From Egerieenecus sp048201975 (lineage in GTDB: Bacteria > Bacillota > Clostridia > Christensenellales > Aristaeellaceae), in contig DBFBGQ010000151.1 of the NCBI GenBank assembly GCA_048201975.1, positions 1-37,359 of the forward strand: a stretch of 37,359 nucleotides of DNA, written 5' to 3'. Shown here piece after piece: positions 7,971 through 16,679 of the stretch. The notes below the pieces were generated by a model that was given only the letters and a program-made list of their open reading frames with translations, made no database searches and was not told where the DNA came from. The translations under genes and the position numbers were made by a program. Within the stretch, counting starts at the first letter, position 1. Each line of letters starts with the position of its first letter.

Positions 7971-8987
7971 TTGCGGAAGATGCTTCTGCCCCTGCTGGCC
8001 GCGCTGCTGCTTGGCTGGAGCTGCGCCGGCGCGGAAACGCTGACCCTCTCCCTGGTGGGCGACTGCACGGTGGGCGACCAATACATATACCGGGGCTATC
8101 GCTCCAGCTTCACCTACAAGGTGACCCAGGCGGGGCTGGACTATCCCTTTTCCCTGGCGGCGGAGCTCTTCGCCCAGGACGACCTGACCATCGCCAACTG
8201 CGAAGGGTGCTTCACCAACCGCGCCTCCACGGGCAAGGAGATGTCCCTGGGCGCGCCGCCGGAGTTTGCCCAGGTGTTCACGTTGGGCTTTGTGGACGTG
8301 GTGAACACCGCCAACAACCACATGCGGGACTTCGGCAGCGCCGGGCGCGCCGACACCCTGGAAGCGCTTGCGGCCCAGGGCATCGGTTACTTTGGCGACG
8401 AGGACACCTTTATCACGCAAATCAAGGGCGTGACCATCGGCATCGTGGGCTACACCTTTCCCATCAACGAGGCCAAGCTGAAGCGCTATGAGGAGAAGAT
8501 CCAGGAGCTCCGGGCGGCGGGCTGCACCTTCATCATCGCCAGCGCCCACTGGGGCAAGGAGGGGAGCCTGAGCATCAACCAGGACCAGCGCCAGGGCGCG
8601 CCGGCGCTCATCGACATGGGCGCGGACCTGGTCTACGGCCATGGCTCGCACACCGTGCAGCCCTTGCAGATCTACCAGGGCAAGCTGATCTGCTACAGCC
8701 TTTCCAACTTTACCTTCGGGGCCAACGCCTCCCCCAAGGATGACGACACCCTGGTGCTTCAGGTGTGCTATGACATTCAACCGGACGGCAGCTGCACCCT
8801 GGGGGAAATCACCGCCATCCCCTACAAGATGCACAAGGATCAGGACTTCCGCCCCTACCCCATCCAAGATCAGGCAGGCAAGGAGCAGGTGTGGCGCAAG
8901 CTGGTGTTCCAGGGGGAAAAGAACCCCGACTCGGGCCTGCCGGAGAGCTTTCTGACCACCGGCTACGCCAACCTCCGGGACGAATGA
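7971..8987 (+). CDS. CapA-family metallophosphatase, copy 2
   Basis: Second CapA/PgsA-type protein, 338 residues, exported by a signal peptide (MLLPLLAALLLGWSCAGA). The same motif series as copy 1 is present: VGDCTVG, ANCEG (copy 1 has NLEG), NTANNHMRDFG, SAHWGKEGS, YGHGSHTVQP and CYSLSNFTFG. The two copies are similar in layout but clearly diverged. TTG at 7971 is chosen because AAAGGA lies 9 nt before it; ATG at 7980 is an alternative that would shorten the signal peptide by three residues. It has its own extended -10 promoter and is followed 19 nt later by surE. No capB/capC genes are present, so the substrate is unknown. Confidence 0.86.
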   Translation: MRKMLLPLLAALLLGWSCAGAETLTLSLVGDCTVGDQYIYRGYRSSFTYKVTQAGLDYPFSLAAELFAQDDLTIANCEGCFTNRASTGKEMSLGAPPEFAQVFTLGFVDVVNTANNHMRDFGSAGRADTLEALAAQGIGYFGDEDTFITQIKGVTIGIVGYTFPINEAKLKRYEEKIQELRAAGCTFIIASAHWGKEGSLSINQDQRQGAPALIDMGADLVYGHGSHTVQPLQIYQGKLICYSLSNFTFGANASPKDDDTLVLQVCYDIQPDGSCTLGEITAIPYKMHKDQDFRPYPIQDQAGKEQVWRKLVFQGEKNPDSGLPESFLTTGYANLRDE

Positions 8988-9006
8988 CACCACAAGAAAG
9001 GTTGGG

Positions 9007-9768
9007 ATGCCCATGCATCTGCTGCTCACCAATGACGACGGCTTCGATAGTCCGCTGCTGGCCCTTGTCTGCCGGGCGGCGGCAGCCCGGGGGCACCGGG
9101 TGACGGTCTGCGCTCCCAGCCAGCCCCAGAGCGCCAAGTCCCACGCGCTCACCGTGCACTCGCCCCTGTGCGCCCGCCCCGCCGCCATGGAGGGCGCGGC
9201 GGAGGCCTGGCGCGTGGAGGGCACCCCCGCCGACTGCGCGCGCCTGGGCCTGCGCGCACTGGCCGGGGACGAGGTGGACCTGGTCGTCAGCGGCATCAAC
9301 CAGGGCTGGAACCTGGGGCTGCTGACGTATGTATCCGGCACGGTGGCCGCCGCCCGGGAGGCCGCCTTCCTGGGCTACCCGGCCATGGCGCTCTCCGCGG
9401 GAGAGGAAACGCCGGCGGAAACCGTTCGCTTCCTGGCGGAGTGGGCCATTCGGCTGGGGGAAAAGCTCCCCGGCGCGGGCCTGCCGCCCCGCACCCTGGT
9501 CAACGTGAACATGCCCGCCTGCCAAATCGCCCGGCTGCGGCCCCCGCGGCTCTGCCCCATCTCCCATGTATACGACCGCTCGGGCTACCAGACGCTGGAC
9601 AGCTGCCGGGGGCGCTTCTATGTGTCGGGCGAGCTGAATTTGACGCTGGAGGATATGGATCCTTGCAGCGACGACGGGCTGATCCGCCAGGGGCATATCA
9701 CGCTAAGCCTGCTGGGAGACGGCATTGCGGACCTGGAGCCCTGGCGTAAGCAATTGGAGGAAATGTGA
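9007..9768 (+). CDS. surE: 5'/3'-nucleotidase SurE
   Basis: SurE removes phosphate from nucleoside 5'- and 3'-monophosphates and short polyphosphates in the cytoplasm, using divalent metal. The 253-residue length is typical. Metal-binding NDDG lies at residues 9-12, the SAKSHALT loop follows near residue 45, and the metal-site asparagine sits in VSGINQGWNLG, followed by YVSGTVAAAREAAFLGYPAMALS, a family signature. ATG at 9007 follows AAAGG at suitable distance; ATG at 9013 is an alternative. It is co-transcribed with the second capA gene. Confidence 0.95.
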   Translation: MPMHLLLTNDDGFDSPLLALVCRAAAARGHRVTVCAPSQPQSAKSHALTVHSPLCARPAAMEGAAEAWRVEGTPADCARLGLRALAGDEVDLVVSGINQGWNLGLLTYVSGTVAAAREAAFLGYPAMALSAGEETPAETVRFLAEWAIRLGEKLPGAGLPPRTLVNVNMPACQIARLRPPRLCPISHVYDRSGYQTLDSCRGRFYVSGELNLTLEDMDPCSDDGLIRQGHITLSLLGDGIADLEPWRKQLEEM

Positions 9769-9794
9769 AAAAATGAAAGTCCGGCCCTCCGGTC

Positions 9795-9823
9795 TTGCAA
9801 ATTTGCCCTGCCTCCCGTATAAT
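9795..9823 (+). promoter_or_regulatory. Promoter of the rpiR-family operon
   Basis: TTGCAA (9795-9800), a 17-nt spacer and a perfect TATAAT (9818-9823), 40 nt before the start codon of the regulator. Confidence 0.83.
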
Positions 9824-9863
9824 GATGAGGGCTTTCTTGATTTCTGGACGAGGTGCATAGGCT

Positions 9864-10739
9864 ATGCAAGACATGCAGGACCTGATCGACCGGTTGAACC
9901 ATTCCGGCCGGAAGCTCAGCAAAGGACACCGGCGGATTGCGCAGTACATTGTGGAGCACTATGACAAGGCCGTGTTCATGACCGCCGGCCGGCTGGGCGA
10001 GAGCGTGGGGGTCAGCGAATCCACGGTGGTCCGCTTTGCCGCCGTGCTGGGCTATGAAGGGTATCCGCAGCTTCAGCGCGCCCTGCAGGAGCTGGTGAGC
10101 CACCGGCTCACAGCGGTGCAACGCTTCGAAATGTCCTCGGAAATCGACCCCAACGCCGTATTGCGCACGGTGCTCAAAAGCGACATGCAGAACATCCGCG
10201 CCACCGTGGAGCAGCTGGACAACCACTCCTTTGAGGATGCGGTGAAGCGCATGTTGACGGCGGAGGAGATCTATGTCATCGGCCTGCGCTCCGCCGCACC
10301 CCTGGCGCAGTTCCTGGGCTACTATCTCAACTATATTTTCGACCGGGTGCATCTGGTCTCCAGCGCCGCCACCGACGTGTTCGAGGAGATCGCCCGGATC
10401 ACCAAGGCGGACGTGGTGGTGGGCATCAGCTTCCCCCGGTACTCCACCCGCACCGTGGAGGCCATGCGCTTTGCCCGCTCCTGCGGCGCGCAGGTGATCT
10501 CCATCACCGACGGGCCCATGTCCCCCCTGCACGCGGTCAGCGACGTGTGCCTGAACGCCTGCACGGATATGGCCTCCTTTGTGGATTCCCTGGCCGCGCC
10601 CATGAGCGTCATCAACGCGCTGATTGTCTCCCTGGGCCTTCACCGCAAGGAGGAGCTCAGCCGGCACTTCAAGCAGCTGGAAGCCATCTGGGCCGCCAAC
10701 GACGTTTATTTGGGAGAAACAGATGGGCAAAGCACCTGA
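9864..10739 (+). CDS. MurR/RpiR-family transcriptional regulator
   Basis: DNA-binding regulator of 291 residues with the RpiR layout. An N-terminal helix-turn-helix domain spans residues about 1-77 (KLSKGHRRIAQYIVEHYDKAVFMTAGRLGESVGVSESTVVRFAAVLGYEGYPQLQ). A C-terminal SIS sugar-phosphate-binding domain spans about 125-255 (IYVIGLRSAAPLAQFLGYYL, VVVGISFPRYSTRTVEAMRFARSCGAQVISITDG). Family members sense phosphosugars and control sugar or amino-sugar genes; here the co-transcribed genes are not sugar genes, so the regulon is unknown. GAGGTG lies 8 nt before the ATG. It overlaps the next gene by 17 nt. Confidence 0.9.
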   Translation: MQDMQDLIDRLNHSGRKLSKGHRRIAQYIVEHYDKAVFMTAGRLGESVGVSESTVVRFAAVLGYEGYPQLQRALQELVSHRLTAVQRFEMSSEIDPNAVLRTVLKSDMQNIRATVEQLDNHSFEDAVKRMLTAEEIYVIGLRSAAPLAQFLGYYLNYIFDRVHLVSSAATDVFEEIARITKADVVVGISFPRYSTRTVEAMRFARSCGAQVISITDGPMSPLHAVSDVCLNACTDMASFVDSLAAPMSVINALIVSLGLHRKEELSRHFKQLEAIWAANDVYLGETDGQST

Positions 10740-11976
10740 GATTCTGGTGGCGGGCGGCGGCGCGGCAGGCATGCTGGCCGCCCTGTTTGCGGCCCGCTCC
10801 GGCGCCAGCGTCACCCTGCTGGAGCGCAACGAAAAGCTGGGAAAAAAGCTCTACATCACCGGCAAGGGCCGCTGCAACCTCACCAACGACTGCTCCCTGG
10901 AGGAGTTCCTGCGCCAGGTGCCCAGGAACCCCCGGTTCCTCTACGGGGCGCTGAACCGCTTCGGCCCCCGGGACATGATGGCCCTGCTGGAGGAGGCGGG
11001 CTGTCCGGTTCAGGTGCAGCGGGGCCAGCGGGTGTTCCCCCAAAGCGAAAAGGCCAGCGACGTAATCCGCGCCCTGGCCCGGCTGATGGAGCGCGCGGGA
11101 GTGCAGGTGCGGTTGAACAGCCGCATCCGCTCGCTCGCCATGGGGGAGGGCCGTGTGACCGGGCTCACCCTGGAAGGCGGCGAGACCCTTTTCGCGGACG
11201 CGGTGATTCTGGCCCTGGGCGGGCAGAGCTATCCCATGACCGGCTCCACCGGGGACGGCTATGCCCTGGCCCGGGAGGCGGGACACCGGGTGCTGCCCCC
11301 GGAGGCGGTGCTCTCCGCCCTGGAAACATCGGAGGACTGGCCGCGGACCCTGCAGGGCCTGGCGCTGAAAAATGTCCGCCTCACCCTGCGCTATGGCCGT
11401 AAAACCCTGTACACTGAGCTGGGAGAGATGCTCTTCACCCACTTTGGCATCTCCGGCCCCCTGACCCTGGAGATGAGCTGCCACCTGCCCCCGGCGCTCG
11501 CCCAGGCCCAGGTTACGCTGGACCTGAAGCCCGGGCTGACCCCGGAGCAGCTGGACCTGCGCCTGCAGCGGGACTTTGCGGCCCAACCCCGCAAGCAGCT
11601 GCAAAACGTGCTGCCGGGGCTTCTGCCCCTGCGGCTCAGCGCGCTGTTTCCGGACCTGGCGGGGGTCAGCGGCCTGCGCGCCTGCGGGCAAATCACCCGG
11701 GAGGAGCGCGAGCGGCTGGGCGCCGCCCTCAAGGCGCTGCCCCTGACCATCAGCGCCCGGCGGCCCCTGGCCGAGGCCATCGTCACCCGGGGCGGCGTGG
11801 ACGTAAAGGAGATCCAGCCCGCCACCATGGCCAGCAAGCTCCTCCCCGGGCTGTACTTTGCCGGGGAGATGATCGACGTGGACGCCCACACCGGGGGATT
11901 CAACCTGCAAATCGCCTTCTCCACCGGCGCCCTGGCGGGCGTCAGCGCCGCGGCGTACTATCACAGTCAGGAGTAA
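10723..11976 (+). CDS. BaiN/HI0933-family FAD-dependent oxidoreductase
   Basis: Flavoprotein of 417 residues in the HI0933/YhiN/BaiN family. The FAD dinucleotide-binding motif VAGGGAAGMLAAL is at the N-terminus and is followed by LLERNEKLGKKLYITGKGRCNLTN, the family signature. Further on are ALGGQSYPMTGSTGDGYALAREAGH and the C-terminal FAD contact GLYFAGEMIDVDAHTGGFNLQIAFSTGALAG. One clostridial member has been proposed to act in bile-acid reduction, but most are uncharacterised, so no reaction is assigned. The ATG at 10723 lies inside the end of the RpiR gene and is preceded by GGGAGA, so translation is probably coupled. Confidence 0.9.
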   Translation: MGKAPEILVAGGGAAGMLAALFAARSGASVTLLERNEKLGKKLYITGKGRCNLTNDCSLEEFLRQVPRNPRFLYGALNRFGPRDMMALLEEAGCPVQVQRGQRVFPQSEKASDVIRALARLMERAGVQVRLNSRIRSLAMGEGRVTGLTLEGGETLFADAVILALGGQSYPMTGSTGDGYALAREAGHRVLPPEAVLSALETSEDWPRTLQGLALKNVRLTLRYGRKTLYTELGEMLFTHFGISGPLTLEMSCHLPPALAQAQVTLDLKPGLTPEQLDLRLQRDFAAQPRKQLQNVLPGLLPLRLSALFPDLAGVSGLRACGQITREERERLGAALKALPLTISARRPLAEAIVTRGGVDVKEIQPATMASKLLPGLYFAGEMIDVDAHTGGFNLQIAFSTGALAGVSAAAYYHSQE

Positions 11977-11983
11977 GCATACC

Positions 11984-12988
11984 ATGCACTACATCATCCT
12001 AGACCTGGAATGGAACCAGCCCATGTCCTACCAAAGCCATGTCTACCGGGAGGTGGGCGACCGGCTGATCTTTGAAATGATCCAGATCGGCGCGGTGAAG
12101 CTGGACGACAGCCTGACCGTGGTGGACAGCGTTTCCATTCCCATTCGCCCGGTGCACTATGTCAAGATTCACCCCCGCATCAGGCGGATGACCCAGCTGG
12201 GAGCGGAGGAGCTGGCGGACGCGCCGGAATTTCTGGAGGCCATGCGGCAGTTCGTGGCCTGGTGCGGGGAGGACTACGCCCTGCTCACCTGGGGCTGCGA
12301 CGACGTGAGCGTGCTCAAGCAGAACATGGACTTTTTCCAGTGCCAGGAGCAGCTGCCGCCCCTGTGCGATATCCAGAAGCTGTACAGCGACGAAATGGGC
12401 TGCAAGGACCGCAAGGGCCTCAAGGCCGCCATGGAGGAACTGTCCATCGCCCCGGATGAAAGCCGCAGCTTCCACAACGCCCTCCACGACGCCTACTACA
12501 CCGCCCTGGTCTTCGCCAAGATGCCCCACCCCGAGCGCGTGCTGCAATACGCCCAGAAGCCCAAGCAGCTGATTCACGCCAACCGCGCCCGCCGGGAAAA
12601 GCTCCCCGGCGAGACCTTTGATTCCCTGGCCCAGGCGCTGACCAGCGACACGGCCCAGCATCCCCGCTGCCCCCGGTGCGGCAAGCCCGCCGCCCTGGAG
12701 GCGGAGGGCTATGTGAAGCAGTGCGCCGACAAATACATCGGCCTGGCCCAGTGCAAGGATCACGGCGCGGTGCTCATCCGGTTGCGCTTCCAGCCCACGG
12801 ATGACGGCAAGCGGCTGATGCACATGACCACCGCCTTCGCCACCGCGGCCAATCGGGCATACATCCACACCAAGCGCCTGCAGGTGGCGGAAAAGGAGGC
12901 CCGCTACCTGGCGGCCCACGGTACCCTGCCCGACCCCGAGGAGGAGCTGATGAACGCAGAGCGCTCCAGCATGCCCTTCGAGGATTGA
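11984..12988 (+). CDS. DEDDh 3'-5' exonuclease with C-terminal cysteine motif
   Basis: Predicted 3'-5' exonuclease of the DnaQ/ERI-1/KapD group, 334 residues. The DEDDh residues visible are D7 and E9 in ILDLEWN, an aspartate in LLTWGCDDVSVL, and the histidine/aspartate of FHNALHDAYYTALVF, giving an exonuclease domain over about residues 1-185. The remaining 150 residues are extra: a possible zinc-binding region (HPRCPRCGKPA, then QCADKYIGLAQCKDHG) and a helical tail. The substrate, RNA or DNA, cannot be told. CAGGAG sits 10 nt before the ATG and overlaps the upstream stop; the gene is last in the operon, before a terminator. Confidence 0.82.
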   Translation: MHYIILDLEWNQPMSYQSHVYREVGDRLIFEMIQIGAVKLDDSLTVVDSVSIPIRPVHYVKIHPRIRRMTQLGAEELADAPEFLEAMRQFVAWCGEDYALLTWGCDDVSVLKQNMDFFQCQEQLPPLCDIQKLYSDEMGCKDRKGLKAAMEELSIAPDESRSFHNALHDAYYTALVFAKMPHPERVLQYAQKPKQLIHANRARREKLPGETFDSLAQALTSDTAQHPRCPRCGKPAALEAEGYVKQCADKYIGLAQCKDHGAVLIRLRFQPTDDGKRLMHMTTAFATAANRAYIHTKRLQVAEKEARYLAAHGTLPDPEEELMNAERSSMPFED

Positions 12989-13020
12989 CCGGGGAAGCGG
13001 ATGGATTTCGGGTTTTATCC

Positions 13021-13062
13021 GGCAGAAAAAGGCGGGGCGTCCGTGCTTTTTCTGCCTTTTCT
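13021..13062 (+). terminator. Terminator after the exonuclease gene
   Basis: Perfect 11-bp stem GGCAGAAAAAG (13021-13031) with CTTTTTCTGCC (13046-13056), then TTTTCTC. It begins 32 nt after the exonuclease stop and separates that operon from the kinase gene. Confidence 0.88.
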
Positions 13063-13110
13063 CATATGGCGCCAAAGCATGCGCCGCCGACCCACAAGGA
13101 GGTATCCATC

Positions 13111-14754
13111 ATGATCGTTCGTTGGCAGGATAAGGAAGTCACCCTCCCCCCCGGCACCTCGGTGCGAGACTGTCTGGCCGCCCTGGGCGCGCTGGAGGGC
13201 GCGCTGGCCGCCATGCGGGGCGGGCAGGTCCTGGAGCTGAACGAAACCCTGCGGGAGGACTGCTCCCTGCTACCCGTCACCCTGCGCCAGGAGGAAGGCC
13301 GCCGCATTTATGAGCGCTGCCTGCGGATGATGATGCTCCTGGCTGTGCGCCGCCTCTATCCCGGGGAACAGGTGCGCATCGAGTACTCGGCGGGGCACGG
13401 GGTATTCGTGCGCCTGCCGGGGCTGACGCTCTCCGAGGGCATGGTGGCGGAAATTCAGGAGGAGATGCTGCGCATCGCCCGGGCGGACCTGCCCTTTGAA
13501 AAACGGTGCTGGGCCCTGGAGGACGCCATCGCTTACTTCGAGGCGGAGGGCCAGCAGGACAAGGTGGCGCTGCTCCACTACCGCCCCTTCCCCTACTTCA
13601 ACATGTATCGCTTGGGCAATCTGTGGGATTATTTCTATGGGGCCATGGCCCCTTCCACCTCCTGGGCGCGGGTGTTCCAGCTCCACTACCATGCTCCGGG
13701 CTTTGTGGTGCTGATGCCGGACAAAGACGACCCCTCCCGCCCCGCCGCCTATCAGGAGATGCCCAAGCATCTGGCGGTGTTCGCCCAGTCCGCCGCCTGG
13801 TGCGAGATCCTGGGGGTGGTCAACGCCGCGGATGTGGGACGGCTGATGGACTCCGGCGGCATGCGGGAATTCATTCGCGTCAATGAAGCGCTCCACGACA
13901 AGGCCATTGCCGCCATTGCGGACAAGATTGTGGCCGCCGGGGCGCGGATCATCCTCATTGCGGGGCCGTCCTCCAGCGGCAAGACCACCTTTGCCCAGCG
14001 GCTGCGGGTGCACCTGAAGGTCATGGGCCGCCACCCCCTGCAGCTGAGCATGGACGACTACTACCTGGACCGGGACACCCTGCCCAGGGAACCCGACGGC
14101 TCCCTGGACCTGGAGAACATCAACACCCTCGACCTGCCCCGGCTGCAGCAGGACATCTGCCGCCTGCTGGAAGGGGAGGAGGTCGAAACCCCCGTGTTCA
14201 GCTTCACCACCGGCAAGCGGGAGCCCCACGGCAGGCCGAACCGCCTGGCGCCGGGCCAGCCCCTGATCATCGAGGGCATCCATGGGCTGAATCCGCTGCT
14301 GGCCAGCGGCCTGCCCCAGAATCAGATCCACCGCATTTTTGTCAGCGCGCTCACCTGCGTCAACCTGGACGACCACAACCGCATCCGCACCACGGACGTG
14401 CGGCTGCTGCGGCGCATCGTCCGGGACAGCGCCACCCGGGGCACCCCGGTGCGGGGCACACTGTCCATGTGGGACAGCGTGCGCCGGGGGGAGGACACCT
14501 GGATCTTCCCCTACCAGGAAGAGGCGGACAGCATGTTCAACACCGCCCTGCACTATGAGCTGCCCATCCTCAAGCATTTCGCCTACGACGCCTTGAAGGC
14601 CATCGGCCCCGAGGACCCCACCTACCTCAAGTCCCGGCGGCTGCTGAAAACCCTGCACTATTTCCCCGGTCTGGACCCTGCCCTGCTTTCGGAGATCCCG
14701 CCCCTGTCCCTGGAGCGGGAGTTCATCGGCGGATGCACCTTCTATGAAAAATGA
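13111..14754 (+). CDS. TGS/uridine-kinase-like fusion nucleoside kinase
   Basis: 547-residue protein combining an N-terminal TGS/ubiquitin-like segment (residues 1-60, MIVRWQDKEVTLPPGTSVRDCLA), a middle region resembling the editing-type second domain of threonyl-tRNA synthetase (to about 270), and a C-terminal uridine-kinase/phosphoribulokinase domain. The P-loop is G285-PSSSGKTT; SMDDYYLDRDTLP and IIEGIHGLNP follow, as in Udk. Family members phosphorylate nucleosides with ATP or GTP; the substrate here is unknown and the ThrRS-like part probably does not charge tRNA, since no synthetase catalytic core is present. The ATG at 13111 has a perfect AAGGAGGT 7 nt upstream; the frame extends back through the previous terminator and that part is not coding. 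Confidence 0.86.
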   Translation: MIVRWQDKEVTLPPGTSVRDCLAALGALEGALAAMRGGQVLELNETLREDCSLLPVTLRQEEGRRIYERCLRMMMLLAVRRLYPGEQVRIEYSAGHGVFVRLPGLTLSEGMVAEIQEEMLRIARADLPFEKRCWALEDAIAYFEAEGQQDKVALLHYRPFPYFNMYRLGNLWDYFYGAMAPSTSWARVFQLHYHAPGFVVLMPDKDDPSRPAAYQEMPKHLAVFAQSAAWCEILGVVNAADVGRLMDSGGMREFIRVNEALHDKAIAAIADKIVAAGARIILIAGPSSSGKTTFAQRLRVHLKVMGRHPLQLSMDDYYLDRDTLPREPDGSLDLENINTLDLPRLQQDICRLLEGEEVETPVFSFTTGKREPHGRPNRLAPGQPLIIEGIHGLNPLLASGLPQNQIHRIFVSALTCVNLDDHNRIRTTDVRLLRRIVRDSATRGTPVRGTLSMWDSVRRGEDTWIFPYQEEADSMFNTALHYELPILKHFAYDALKAIGPEDPTYLKSRRLLKTLHYFPGLDPALLSEIPPLSLEREFIGGCTFYEK

Positions 14755-15426
14755 GCGGCTCACCGGCCGCTCTCAGCGGGTACGCTTCATTATTTCGTTT
14801 TGGATTATCTGTCTCGCTGGGCACACGCGGATGCTTCCGGCGGAACCGCCGCATGAATGTGCGTTTCATCATACGCTGGATCGTGGTACCGCCAGCGGTT
14901 GTAATCCTCCGAAGGAATCTCCCCGGCAAGCAGCTTGGCCGCCTGCGCCGGCCACACAAGAAGAAGCTGACCCAGATCCGCAGCCTGTATCCCCTCCTTC
15001 GGCAAACTCCACGCGAAGGCAGATCACGCCGTCGATCTCCTGGATTCAAATCCATTTGCGGACTTTCGACGTAAACAGCGTGTGCCTCAGGCCATCCATG
15101 GCGTCGATATTCGGAGCTGCGATGTCTCAAGGCAAGGCACCCACTCCTCCGCCATCGCTGCCGTCAAGCTCCCCCTTAGGAGTCCAATTCCCTGGCTCAC
15201 ATTGTGCCATTCGTACAACGTCGATCTTTGCGCAGGCGGCCAATCAACGTTTGAGTATCCGAGCGATGCGCTATCAAGTCAGCAAAAACCTTAGCAATCC
15301 ATATTGGAGCGTATGTTTACCCTTATAGCAGAGCCAAGAAAGCCGCAAGGGTTACAGTTCTTTCCGTCGCAGTGCCTTTTGACTGTCGGGTGCAGGTTTC
15401 GGCAATGCTCATATTGTTGCGCCTTC
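14755..15426. other. Intergenic region without an intact gene
   Basis: No intact gene is visible. A 7-bp hairpin, GAGCGGC with GCCGCTC (14753-14772), overlaps the kinase stop but has no T-run. Reading frames of moderate length on both strands lack ribosome sites and recognisable domains. The minus strand carries protein-like fragments that switch frame, annotated separately as a gene remnant. Confidence 0.6.
14805..15290 (-). pseudogene. Remnant of an unidentified gene, frameshifted and stop-interrupted
   Basis: Read on the minus strand, protein-like pieces follow one another in different frames. The first is WIAKVFADLIAHRSDTQTLI, then a stop. Next comes DIAAPNIDAMDGLRHTLFTSK with VRKWI, a stop, and IQEIDGVICLRVEFA. 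A third frame continues EGIQAADLGQLLLVWPAQAA and later LAGEIPSEDYNRWRYHD. At least two in-frame stops and one frameshift break it. I do not recognise the family. The order and strand match the dehydrogenase and permease remnants just upstream, so it may have belonged to the same sugar-use cluster. Some of the pieces could be chance open frames. Confidence 0.4.
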
Positions 15427-16290
15427 TTATCGGTGGGTATCAATATAGGCAGAATTCCAGATGACAGCGGTTTTCATCGGAGCCTCCTTGCTGTAAATTT
15501 TTCCCAGGTATGCCCGAATGGGATCAGCTGTAAATTCATCTCGATCAATCAGCTGCACAATCTCGTTGTACCGGCTGGCGGAAAGCATCTGAATTGCTTT
15601 TTCCATATGGTCTTGGCGAAAGTTGATGGAACCAAAAACCAATTGGTTTTCAAACCCGAAAGGCATGGTATCAAACTGAATCCTGGGTCCCAGTGAAAAG
15701 CTGTTATAGATTCCATTGCACCCCAGCGCGCGGCAGCGAAACGCCACATCATGCTCCACATTGGTTCCGTTGACGCCGATGAACGAGGTTGCCCTCCCGC
15801 CCAGTTTGTCAACGATCGCATCTGCGAGTTGCTCATTGGTTTCAAAAACATTGCGCACATAATCGCCGCCGGTTTGCTCCATGGCAAATCGCACCTTGGG
15901 GCTATCCTCCGGGCTGCGGCCAACGAACGCAATATGCGCGTTTGGGTGCGCCTGATGAATGATATCGCCGATGAACATACCGGTCGTTCCCAACCCGAAG
16001 ATCACAGTGCGATCAAAAATTTCCTCCGCCGCATAAATCCGCGCTTGCTCCAGCGAACACTGGTGTCTCCGCGCCGCCTGACGGAAATTATGCGCTCCGC
16101 CCAGATCTTCCATACGCTCCACCTGAAACAGCATGCACGCAAAAGGATCTGGAAATACCATTTTTTTAGCGAAAGAGAGCGCAATCCTACCGTTTTCCAC
16201 ATATCCGTCCGGAATCTCCAGCAACATATCCGGATTGACGTACATATCGTCGCAGAATAGCCCATCCGCCTGATCGCAGCCATACGCAAC
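15427..16290 (-). pseudogene. Truncated zinc-type sugar/polyol dehydrogenase (C-terminal part)
   Basis: The open frame encodes about 270-290 residues resembling the C-terminal two thirds of medium-chain dehydrogenases, closest in feel to glucose/sorbitol dehydrogenases. A Rossmann motif TVIFGLGTTGMFIGDIIHQA is followed by AFVGRSPEDSPK, and near the end by FENQLVFGSINFRQDHMEKAIQML and MKTAVIWN. The GroES-like N-terminal domain with the catalytic zinc ligands is absent. The frame instead starts just inside a permease fragment, with no ribosome site before the first ATG (16245). Base composition is much lower in GC than the neighbouring genes. It is probably not a functional enzyme, although a shortened protein could still be made. 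Confidence 0.7.
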
Positions 16291-16672
16291 GGTCCATAGC
16301 CGTCAATCTTGGCCAACTCTTCAAGCTCCTTGGGCAAACCCCGGTAAAACTGACGGTAGATATCAATAAACAAGCCGGATTTAATACCCGAGGCAAAAAT
16401 CGCAGGCAGATAGAAGGTCCATGGCGCATTTAGCAGATTGATGGTTTTTGATTCCCCTGTGATCCATCCAAGCAATCCGGAGATGCCAAAGAAATCAAAA
16501 ATCTGAAATTGATATAGGTGGAAAGGATCACGGTCTGGGGCGGCACGTAATGGTGAAAAGCGCCAGCGCAAACAGCGCGCTTTGCCCACGGAATCTGAAC
16601 CTTGCAAACCCATAACCTGTCAACGCACAGGAACAGACCTGGATCAGCGCACTATGCTGTTGCACTTGACTT
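16282..16672 (-). pseudogene. Fragment of a MalG-type ABC sugar permease
   Basis: On the minus strand one frame reads ALTGYGFARFRFRGQSALFA, a second VPPQTVILSTYI, and a third QIFDFFGISGLLGWITG, then TINLLNAPWTFYLPAIFASG, then LFIDIYRQFYRGLPKELEEL and AKIDGYGPLR. These match consecutive parts of binding-protein-dependent sugar permeases, including the cytoplasmic EAA loop (ELAKIDGYG). The two frame changes lie near 16545 and 16515. The fragment stops inside the EAA loop, where it joins the truncated dehydrogenase out of frame. Both ends of the gene are missing, so it is certainly non-functional. Confidence 0.75.
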
Positions 16673-16679
16673 GACAATT

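Noticed and set aside
14744..15328. A 194-codon plus-strand frame after the kinase gene
   Set aside because: No ribosome site, no recognisable motif, many scattered Pro and Ser residues; the minus strand in the same place carries better protein-like fragments.
15430..15500. Possible new gene start MKTAVIWNSAY with AAGGAGG before it on the minus strand
   Set aside because: The frame stops after 16 codons and is continuous with the dehydrogenase, whose family normally ends in a similar IKT-V segment; the ribosome-like site is probably chance.
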